Assembly: GCF_000368025.1 (NCBI RefSeq) | Contig: NZ_KB849212.1 | Coordinates: 1,210,600 to 1,274,599 of the forward strand | DNA length: 64,000 nucleotides | Reading direction: 5' to 3' | DNA from: Acinetobacter parvus DSM 16617 = CIP 108168 | Lineage (GTDB): Bacteria; Pseudomonadota; Gammaproteobacteria; Pseudomonadales; Moraxellaceae | Part shown: piece after piece, positions 58,143 through 64,000 of the stretch | Numbering within the stretch: position 1 is the first letter of the stretch | Layout: every line of letters begins with the position of its first letter | Notes under the pieces: model-generated | Database searches by the model: none | What the model saw: only the letters and a program-made list of their open reading frames with translations | Told to the model about the DNA's origin: nothing | Made by a program: the position numbers and the translations under genes

Positions 58143-58175
58143 AAAAGCAAATACATGCTGTGTATTTGCTTTTCA
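58143..58175. terminator. Terminator-like hairpin between rsmH and the IS element
   Basis: AAAAGCAAATACA (58143-58155) pairs perfectly with TGTATTTGCTTTT (58161-58173). It sits about 48 bases beyond the right end of the IS element, so it could stop tnpB and guide-RNA transcripts before rsmH, or be left from an older arrangement. Confidence 0.55.
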
Positions 58176-58221
58176 CGTTTATTGACGCAGCTTTTGTTCT
58201 GAGTGTTTATTGCTTCTCTGA

Positions 58222-58350
58222 TTGACATCCTCCCTGACCTAAAGGACGGGGATTCCTACTGCTAGACGCTCATGTCCGAGCGCAAGAATATTCAGTGCGG
58301 AATTTACATCCCGATCATGGAGCGTACCGCACTCCATGCACTGCCATTCT
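58222..58350 (-). ncRNA. Candidate TnpB guide RNA (omega RNA) at element right end
   Basis: In this family a non-coding RNA overlaps the 3' end of tnpB and runs to the element end; the adjacent host bases act as guide. Here the region has a terminal hairpin (TCCCTG/CGGGGA, loop with ACCTAAAGGA) and a second stem-loop CGCTC-ATGTCC-GAGCG (58266-58281). The remnant at 23253 has the same loop with a different but paired stem. The 5' limit is a guess. Confidence 0.45.
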
Positions 58351-59297
58351 CTTATTCCTAAGCCTGACCTACCTTTCGGACTACTGGAGCGTGAGCCACA
58401 GCACGAGCAAGTTTGGGTGGTATACGCTTCATTGACTTCTTCATACCATACCCCTGCGTTCTCGCATTTATACTTGAGCATGGTTCTTAGTGTTGTCCAA
58501 CTTGCATCTAGCACTGATTTAGCTAATTTAGTTTGTGCGAGCGCTTTGGCATTCACATTGCCAACGAAGATTGCTGCATGTTCATTCACCAGTTTATGGC
58601 TGAATTGATGCAACATGTTTTGACGTATATTTTTAATCTTGGCGTGAATCGCTTTGACGCGTTTCTTATTTTTTGCACGTTGAGCAATGCCAAGTTTTTG
58701 TTCATATTGGCGATAGATTTTAGGGGCTTTGAGCTTTATACCATCTGAACAAGTAGCTAAGTCTTTTAATCCCAAATCTATACCAATTGAGGTTTTAGCG
58801 CTGGTTTTCTCTGTTTTAATTGAATCAACTACAAGACAGACATACCAACGCCCACGACTATCCTCTACAAACGAGCCTGTTTTAACATTGTATTTGCTTA
58901 GTCCGTAGCTGTCCCATAGTTTGAATTGATGCTTGCCGTATTGAACATAGCCATTAGCATATTTGATTGCTACTTTCTTGAACGGTATCCAGCCCAATGA
59001 ACGCCTAGCTGATTTTTTATTGCTGACTCGCCATTTTAATTTTGCTTTTTTGAATTGCTTTCTGCGTGTAATGAGTTCTTCTGTTATGGCTTGAATGGTT
59101 TGACTATGCAAATTGCATTCTTTCGATGTGCCTTTTGTGTATTTAGCAATATCGTATGCTGAAAAGAATTGTTGTTTTCGTTGTAGATGTTTAAAACACA
59201 AATCATTCACGTAATTCCAGACAAAATTCACCTCAGATGCCATCTGATTTAGCACCTTGCAATGTTTGTCTTTTATGCGTAATTTAAGTGTTTTCAT
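58239..59297 (-). CDS. tnpB: RNA-guided nuclease-like TnpB
   Basis: The 352-aa protein has an N-terminal helix-turn-helix/OrfB region, RuvC-I motif IGIDLGLKDLAT (Asp174), a zinc finger C297-C300/C320-C323 (CSCCG...CMECG) and RuvC-III HDRDVNSA (Asp330). The RuvC-II position reads AIFVGNVNA (242-250), without the usual glutamate; Glu286, Glu287 or Glu290 (YEEVNEAYTTQ) might replace it. The C-terminus LAVGIPVL lies in the right-end hairpin. TnpB enzymes cut DNA next to a target-adjacent motif using a guide RNA from the element end. The frame is intact and divergent from tnpA. Confidence 0.92.
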   Translation of the reverse strand: MKTLKLRIKDKHCKVLNQMASEVNFVWNYVNDLCFKHLQRKQQFFSAYDIAKYTKGTSKECNLHSQTIQAITEELITRRKQFKKAKLKWRVSNKKSARRSLGWIPFKKVAIKYANGYVQYGKHQFKLWDSYGLSKYNVKTGSFVEDSRGRWYVCLVVDSIKTEKTSAKTSIGIDLGLKDLATCSDGIKLKAPKIYRQYEQKLGIAQRAKNKKRVKAIHAKIKNIRQNMLHQFSHKLVNEHAAIFVGNVNAKALAQTKLAKSVLDASWTTLRTMLKYKCENAGVWYEEVNEAYTTQTCSCCGSRSSSPKGRSGLGIREWQCMECGTLHDRDVNSALNILALGHERLAVGIPVL

Positions 59298-59317
59298 ACT
59301 TAAAATATATTTGGTCT

Positions 59318-59731
59318 ATGAGTAATAGTCAAGAGATTAGAACAGGTCGCCACTGTGTTTTTAATATGCACGTTCATTTAGTCTTTGTAGCTAAATACCG
59401 CAGAGATGTTTTTACCAAAGCCATGCTTAAAACCATGCAGGAAGTATTTGAACGTGTCTGCTTAGACTTTGAAGCTGAGTTGGTAGAGTTTGACGGTGAA
59501 CATGACCATGTACATTTGCTCGTCAATTATCCGCCTAAAGTCGCTATTTCTAGTTTGGTAAATAGCTTGAAAGGTGCATCTAGTCGAATTTTACGAACCA
59601 AACACCCTGAAATTAAAAGCAAATTATGGGGTAATGCCTTGTGGTCGCCTAGTTACTTCGCTGCATCATGCGCAGGTGCGCCTATTGGGATTATTAAGCA
59701 GTATATTCAACAACAGCAAACACCGCATTAA
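59318..59731 (+). CDS. tnpA: IS200-type Y1 transposase TnpA
   Basis: The 137-aa HUH transposase has the metal-binding HUH motif EHDHVHLLV (His64, His66) and the catalytic tyrosine in IIKQYIQQQ (Tyr129). It nicks and joins single-stranded DNA at the end hairpins. The start at 59318 is chosen for family length; the frame remains open for ten codons upstream, overlapping the tnpB start. It is intact, so it may also move the remnant at 23.3 kb. Confidence 0.93.
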   Translation: MSNSQEIRTGRHCVFNMHVHLVFVAKYRRDVFTKAMLKTMQEVFERVCLDFEAELVEFDGEHDHVHLLVNYPPKVAISSLVNSLKGASSRILRTKHPEIKSKLWGNALWSPSYFAASCAGAPIGIIKQYIQQQQTPH

Positions 59732-59951
59732 TGGCTTACGCCAGTCGCTTATATCCTCGGGCTAAACCCCGAGGTTTTACGCTCCAATGGGTAAATATTG
59801 GACATAAAATTAATGGAACTTTATCTTTTTTTGCAAAAATGTGATGCCATTCCACTTTTTCATTAATATTTATGTTTAAATTGTATCATTAAAGCAATAG
59901 TATATTTGCTTAGTTAGTCTTTTAGACTCGAAATCATGTAGGGGCGTATCA

Positions 59952-60260
59952 ATGCGAGCATTAAAATTAAAAAAAACACTATGCTTAAGTCTATTTTTGG
60001 CATGTTCAGTCCAGTTCGGGCATGCTGCTGCAATTAAAGAAAGCAGTAACATAAAAACGATTGATAAATCGACCTCATCTTCACTTATCGGCAAGGCGCT
60101 GGATCAGCAAAAACGCAACATCAGTATGATTCCAGCGACAGATGATGAATTGAAAATGCTGAACACCATCCGCACCACGCCAACACAGAATTTCTTTGCA
60201 ACGCAGAACCAGCGTTTTTCACGTTTTGTGCAGAGCCTGTTCCAGCAGCAAAATTCCTGA
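59952..60260 (+). CDS. Small exported protein of unknown function
   Basis: The 102-aa protein has a basic N-terminus and hydrophobic signal (LCLSLFLACSVQFGHAA), cleaved probably after HAA near residue 26. The mature part is short and polar (IDKSTSSSLIGKALDQQKRN, NTIRTTPTQNFFATQNQRFS). No cysteine remains after cleavage and no domain is recognised. It is followed by a terminator and is independent of gltX. Confidence 0.7.
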   Translation: MRALKLKKTLCLSLFLACSVQFGHAAAIKESSNIKTIDKSTSSSLIGKALDQQKRNISMIPATDDELKMLNTIRTTPTQNFFATQNQRFSRFVQSLFQQQNS

Positions 60261-60294
60261 TCTTTTAAATATGTAGTCCCCTTGCATGTTTAAA

Positions 60295-60326
60295 TGAGCC
60301 TAGTCATGTCGTGACTAGGCTTTTTC
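60295..60326 (+). terminator. Terminator before gltX
   Basis: CTAGTCA and TGACTAG arms form a hairpin with TGTCG loop, followed by GCTTTTTC; it ends the small exported protein gene. Confidence 0.8.
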
Positions 60327-60367
60327 GTTATAATGGTGTCAATTTTATTTTAAAAACTCATTTCTCT

Positions 60368-61876
60368 ATGAAAGTTCGTACCCGTATTGCACCTTCTCCT
60401 ACAGGCTTTCCGCATGTAGGCACTGCCTATATTGCCCTGTTCAACCTGTGTTTTGCCAAACAGCATGGTGGTGAGTTCATTCTCCGTATTGAGGATACTG
60501 ACCAGCTTCGCTCAACGCCCGAATCTGAAAAGATGATTCTGGATTCTTTACGCTGGCTGGGTCTGAACTGGTCGGAAGGTCCAGATGTGGGTGGGCCGCA
60601 TGCGCCTTATCGCCAGTCGGAACGGATGGGGATCTATAAGCAGTATGCTCTGGAATTGGTTGAAAAAGGTCATGCTTTCTACTGTTTTGCAACCGCGGAA
60701 GAACTTGACCAGATGCGTGCTGAACAGCAGGCGCGTGGCGAAACACCAAAATATGATGGTCGTGGGCTAAAATTATCACAGCAAGAAGTGGAACGTCGTC
60801 TTGCTGCGGGCGAGCCCCATGTGATCCGCATGAAAGTCCCTGAACACGGTGTATGTAAGATCAATGACCTGTTGCGTGGTGAAGTGGAGATTCCATGGGC
60901 ACAGGTGGACATGCAGGTATTGTTAAAAACTGATGGCTTGCCGACCTACCACCTTGCCAATGTGGTTGACGATCACCTGATGGAAATCACCCATGTATTG
61001 CGTGGTGAGGAATGGCTACCTTCCGCACCAAAGCACCAGTTGCTGTATCAATATTTTGGCTGGGACATGCCAACCCTGTGCCACATGCCTTTATTGCGTA
61101 ACCCAGACAAATCAAAATTGTCTAAACGCAAAAATCCAACCTCCATCAACTATTATCGCGACATTGGCGTGTTACCAGAAGCCCTACTCAACTATTTAGG
61201 CCGTATGGGCTGGTCAATGCCAGATGAGCGTGAGGTGTTCACCTTAGGGGAAATGGTGGAAAACTTTGATGTACAACGTGTTTCACTAGGTGGTCCAATC
61301 TTTGATGTTGAAAAACTCAACTGGCTGAATGGTCAATGGATCAAGGCACTGACTCCTGGACAATTGCTGGACCGTTTACTGGCATGGAAAAATGACCGTC
61401 AAACGCTGGAAGATATTGCCGCCGCCATTCAGCCACGTATTAACCTGTTGTCTGAAGCAGTAAACTGGGCAGGTTTCTATTTTAACCACATGCCTCAAAT
61501 TAGCAAGGAGCAGTTTGAAAGCAAGAAATTGACTGAAGAACAGGTTCGCCAAAGTCTACAGTTTGCCATTTGGCGTCTGGAAAGCCAGTTCACCTGGAAC
61601 AATGACACAGTCAGCCAGACCCTGATGGACTTGGCAAACCAGATGGAAGTGAAGCTGCGTGACTTCATGCCTGCATTCTTTATTGCGATTGCAGGTTCAA
61701 CCAGCTCCACGCCTGTCATGCAATCCATGGTGACTATTGGGCCTGACCTGACCTTTGCCCGTCTACGCCATGCGCTTGAGATTATTGGCTCTCCAAGCAA
61801 GAAAGAACTGAAAGTTTGGGAAAAGTTGAATGAAACGCTGAAATTGCCGAAAAATGATGCAAACAGTGAAAATTAA
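60368..61876 (+). CDS. gltX: Glutamyl-tRNA synthetase
   Basis: GltX charges tRNA-Glu with glutamate. The 502-aa class I synthetase starts [20 protein letters not shown] (HIGH-type motif PHVGTA near residue 14) and has the KMSKS equivalent KSKLSKRKN near 255, with a C-terminal anticodon-binding domain. The start at 60368 matches the family; 19 upstream codons in frame do not. It lies just before a tRNA-Glu gene, its own substrate. Confidence 0.97.
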   Translation: MKVRTRIAPSPTGFPHVGTAYIALFNLCFAKQHGGEFILRIEDTDQLRSTPESEKMILDSLRWLGLNWSEGPDVGGPHAPYRQSERMGIYKQYALELVEKGHAFYCFATAEELDQMRAEQQARGETPKYDGRGLKLSQQEVERRLAAGEPHVIRMKVPEHGVCKINDLLRGEVEIPWAQVDMQVLLKTDGLPTYHLANVVDDHLMEITHVLRGEEWLPSAPKHQLLYQYFGWDMPTLCHMPLLRNPDKSKLSKRKNPTSINYYRDIGVLPEALLNYLGRMGWSMPDEREVFTLGEMVENFDVQRVSLGGPIFDVEKLNWLNGQWIKALTPGQLLDRLLAWKNDRQTLEDIAAAIQPRINLLSEAVNWAGFYFNHMPQISKEQFESKKLTEEQVRQSLQFAIWRLESQFTWNNDTVSQTLMDLANQMEVKLRDFMPAFFIAIAGSTSSTPVMQSMVTIGPDLTFARLRHALEIIGSPSKKELKVWEKLNETLKLPKNDANSEN

Positions 61877-61934
61877 TTCAATCTAATCATTGACGTGTGA
61901 TGGCAATCCTCCTAAGATTGCTGTCACACATACT

Positions 61935-62010
61935 GGGGTCATAGCTCAGTTGGTAGAGCGCTACAATGGCATTGTAGAGGTCAGCGGTTCGATCCCGCTT
62001 GACTCCACCA
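61935..62010 (+). tRNA. tRNA-Ala (GGC)
   Basis: A 76-base cloverleaf with encoded CCA. The acceptor stem is GGGGTCA/TGACTCC (one G-U pair), the D-loop AGCTCAGTTGGTAGAGC, anticodon loop ATGGCAT (GGC) on stem CTACA/TGTAG and T-loop GGTTCGATCCC. Confidence 0.95.
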
Positions 62011-62065
62011 AGTTTCTTATGTGTATTTTTCATCTGCGCCATGCAGATAAATGACTGCCTCACCT

Positions 62066-62141
62066 GTCCCTATCGTCTAGAGGCCTAGGACATCGCCCTT
62101 TCACGGCGGTAACCGGGGTTCGAATCCCCGTAGGGACGCCA
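62066..62141 (+). tRNA. tRNA-Glu (TTC), copy 1
   Basis: A 76-base cloverleaf starting GTCCCTATCGTCTAGAGG, with the anticodon loop CTTTCAC (TTC), T-loop GGTTCGAATCC and encoded GCCA end. Identical to the copy at 63906. It lies 55 bases after tRNA-Ala, probably in one transcript. Confidence 0.96.
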
Positions 62142-62254
62142 TATTCTGTTTATCCAATAATTATACTTTTCTCTCAATCTTTCCATTATTCAGATTGCAC
62201 ATTTCCGAATTTTCCATAAAATAGCCGCTTCTTCATGCTTGGACAAATTGTGCT

Positions 62255-63661
62255 ATGCAATCTTCCAACTCAAATGCGAATTCAGAAACCAAGGCACTGA
62301 AACGTGCGATGAGTACCCGCCATTTAGTCATGCTTTCTTTAGGTGGTGCAATTGGTACAGGTCTATTTCTTGGTTCTGGTGAAGTCATCGCCCAAACAGG
62401 TCCAGTAGCTGCCATCATTGCCTATATTTTAGGTGGCCTGATCGCCTATATGGTCATGCTCTGTCTAGGTGAACTGGCGGTACACATGCCTGTAGCGGGT
62501 TCCTTTGGTGCATATGCGCAAAAATACATTGGTCCAGGTACGGGATACATGATTTCCTGGGTCTACTGGCTGACATGGACCGCAACCCTAGGGACCGAAT
62601 TTACGGCTGCGGCCTTGCTGATGCAGGAGTGGTTTCCACATATTTCCATGTGGATCTGGACCATTATCTTTGCCATCACCATTTTTGCATTGAACCTCAG
62701 CTCAACCCGTATTTTTGCTGAATCTGAATTTTGGCTGGCACTGGTTAAGGTGGTGACTGTGGTTGCCTTTATTATCCTGGGTTTGCTGGCAATTTTCGGC
62801 CTGATTCCTTTCCACGGTGCCGAGTCTGCCCCCTTATTCCACAACCTTACTGCACAAGGCTGGTTTCCTCAGGGACTGGTTCCAATTTTCACCACCATGC
62901 TGATTGTAAACTTTGCCTTTTCAGGCACTGAACTGATTGGCGTAGCGGCAGGTGAAACTAAAGACCCTGCGGTGAATGTGCCAAAAGCCATCAACGCCGC
63001 AATCTGGCGGTTACTGATTTTCTTTGTCGGCACCATCGTGGTGATTAGTGCCTTATTGCCATTTCAGGTTGCAGGCCTGGGTGGTGAAAGTGTAAGCAAC
63101 AGTCCTTTTGTGACTGTGTTTAACTACATTGGTATTCCTTATGCCGATGACATTATGCGCTTCGTGATTATTACCGCACTGTTGTCTGCCGCCAATTCTG
63201 GTCTGTATGCAGCATCACGGATGATGTGGTCATTGTCCGCCCAGCGCCAGCTTCCACAGGTGTTCTCACGCCTGTCAAGTAGCGGCACACCTATAATCGC
63301 GCTGGTGGTCACCATGTTTGGTGCAATTCCAGGACTGTTATCAGAGCATTTTGCCCCTGAAACCATTTTTAAGAATTTACTCGGTATTGCCGCTTTTACT
63401 ATGGTGATTGTGTGGATGAGCATCTGCTGGAGTCAGTTCAACTTTAGACGTGCATGGTACAAGGCTGGTCACTCCGCAAAAGACCTCAAGTTTGCTGCGC
63501 CACTTTATCCGATTGTTCCGATTCTGGGTTTTGTCTTCTGCTTTATTACAGGTTTAAGTATGGCGGCAGATCCTGAAATGCAGGCTGGCTTTATCGGATG
63601 TTTACTGTTTATTGCAGCCTGTTATCTCAGCCATTATATTTTCTATCGTGACCGTACATAA
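62255..63661 (+). CDS. AAT-family amino acid permease
   Basis: The 468-aa inner-membrane transporter has about twelve helices and the APC/AAT family signatures MLSLGGAIGTGLFLGSG near residue 30 and FSGTELIGVAAGETKDP near 230 (FSGTE binding region). Members bring amino acids into the cell with protons. The sequence looks closest by eye to LysP/proline/GABA or S-methylmethionine permeases, but I cannot name the substrate. It stands between the two tRNA-Glu copies. The N-terminal 20 residues are Ser/Asn-rich. Confidence 0.88.
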   Translation: MQSSNSNANSETKALKRAMSTRHLVMLSLGGAIGTGLFLGSGEVIAQTGPVAAIIAYILGGLIAYMVMLCLGELAVHMPVAGSFGAYAQKYIGPGTGYMISWVYWLTWTATLGTEFTAAALLMQEWFPHISMWIWTIIFAITIFALNLSSTRIFAESEFWLALVKVVTVVAFIILGLLAIFGLIPFHGAESAPLFHNLTAQGWFPQGLVPIFTTMLIVNFAFSGTELIGVAAGETKDPAVNVPKAINAAIWRLLIFFVGTIVVISALLPFQVAGLGGESVSNSPFVTVFNYIGIPYADDIMRFVIITALLSAANSGLYAASRMMWSLSAQRQLPQVFSRLSSSGTPIIALVVTMFGAIPGLLSEHFAPETIFKNLLGIAAFTMVIVWMSICWSQFNFRRAWYKAGHSAKDLKFAAPLYPIVPILGFVFCFITGLSMAADPEMQAGFIGCLLFIAACYLSHYIFYRDRT

Positions 63662-63674
63662 AATTGGCTCAATA

Positions 63675-63736
63675 AAAATGCACTTGCACTTCGCCAAAGC
63701 TTCAATCGCTTTGGCTTGCTCAAGTTGCATTTTTTA
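63675..63736 (+). terminator. Terminator of the permease gene
   Basis: An outer stem AAAATGCACTTG/CAAGTTGCATTTT with an inner stem GCCAAAGC/GCTTTGGC, followed by a T-run. Confidence 0.8.
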
Positions 63737-63905
63737 TCTCCATAAAAGGTGATTTGGCTGAAACAACTGACCTTAAAACTATTTTTGCTTATTTATTCCG
63801 CACAACGCTTTATTTTTAGACACCCACAAGATTTTTTTAGATTTTCTTTGGAAAAGTGTTTGACAGCCTACCTAATTCAACCTAATATACGCCCACCTCT
63901 GAAAC

Positions 63906-63981
63906 GTCCCTATCGTCTAGAGGCCTAGGACATCGCCCTTTCACGGCGGTAACCGGGGTTCGAATCCCCGTAGGGACGCCA
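63906..63981 (+). tRNA. tRNA-Glu (TTC), copy 2
   Basis: A 76-base cloverleaf identical to 62066-62141, with anticodon TTC and encoded GCCA. The flanking bases differ, so the repeat is confined to the tRNA. It may continue in a tRNA cluster beyond the window. Confidence 0.96.
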
Positions 63982-64000
63982 ATATTTATTATTGTTTTCA

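Larger units (their letters stand above)
58222..59781 (-). mobile_element. Complete IS200/IS605-family element (divergent tnpA/tnpB)
   Basis: The element of about 1.56 kb carries divergent tnpA and tnpB, the IS608-like layout. The right end (58222 onward, TTGACATCCTCCCTGACC) has a hairpin and, read on the minus strand, finishes in GATGTCAA, recalling the TCAA of IS608. The left end has the hairpin CCTCGGG-CTAAAC-CCCGAGG (59755-59774) followed by TTTTACG. There are no terminal inverted repeats and no obvious target duplication, as expected for Y1 transposition. The exact left boundary (59778-59781) is not fixed. Confidence 0.88.

Overview
The window is a chromosomal stretch of an Acinetobacter-type gammaproteobacterium (Moraxellaceae). 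The evidence is the gene order fimT-pilVWX-pilY1-pilE-rpsP-rimM-trmD-rplS, the block pilMNOPQ-aroK-aroB-SPOR protein-gltB-gltD, a lipB-lipA lipase pair with the foldase first, a SpoT whose synthetase half has decayed, and a low-to-moderate GC content. Nearly all of it is core chromosome. Short accessory or decayed islands interrupt it. No rRNA operon, prophage or CRISPR array is visible.

Layout. 1-4.3 kb: a cut-off FAD-linked 2-hydroxyacid dehydrogenase divergent from serA, then two overlapping EamA exporter genes, the first lacking its 5' end. 4.3-8.1 kb: hemerythrin-like protein, truB, lipase foldase and lipase. 8.1-10.4 kb: rplS-trmD-rimM-rpsP (minus strand). 10.5-17.9 kb: minor pilin/PilY1 operon. 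18-22.9 kb: ispH, then gmk, rpoZ, spoT, ridA. 23-24.2 kb: bfd and a bacterioferritin subunit, separated by a 0.3-kb IS200/IS605-type remnant. 24.2-28.5 kb: major pilin with a likely sigma-54 promoter, two O-oligosaccharyltransferase-like genes and a TfpX/TfpZ accessory gene. 28.8-30.4 kb: an ABC-type ATPase coupled to a PD-(D/E)XK-like nuclease. 30.4-32.7 kb: lemA and two TPM-domain genes. 33-39 kb: glutamate synthase. 39.5-50 kb: SPOR protein, aroB, aroK, pilQPONM and divergent ponA. 50-58 kb: rlmA and the division/cell-wall cluster rsmH-ftsL-ftsI-murE-murF-mraY. 58.2-59.8 kb: a complete IS200/IS605 element with divergent tnpA and tnpB. 59.9-64 kb: small exported protein, gltX, tRNA-Ala, tRNA-Glu, an amino-acid permease and a second tRNA-Glu.

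How the genes work together. Type IV pilus biogenesis and natural transformation dominate: outer-membrane secretin and alignment complex (pilMNOPQ), priming minor pilins and tip adhesin (fimT to pilE), and the major pilin with its glycosylation genes. Cell-envelope synthesis (ponA, ftsI, mur genes), stringent-response genes (rpoZ, spoT) and iron storage (bfd, bfr) make up most of the rest.

Most notable observations: (1) two copies of one IS200/IS605 family whose right ends share a stem-loop with compensatory base changes and an invariant loop, which points to a conserved RNA or DNA structure such as a TnpB guide RNA; (2) a TnpB lacking the usual RuvC-II glutamate; (3) a coupled ATPase plus PD-(D/E)XK pair that could be a small uncharacterised defence module; (4) a run of nine G in pilY1 that could phase-vary the pilus tip adhesin; (5) a bacterioferritin subunit that keeps the haem ligand but has lost most ferroxidase ligands; (6) a strikingly AT-rich pilin oligosaccharyltransferase.
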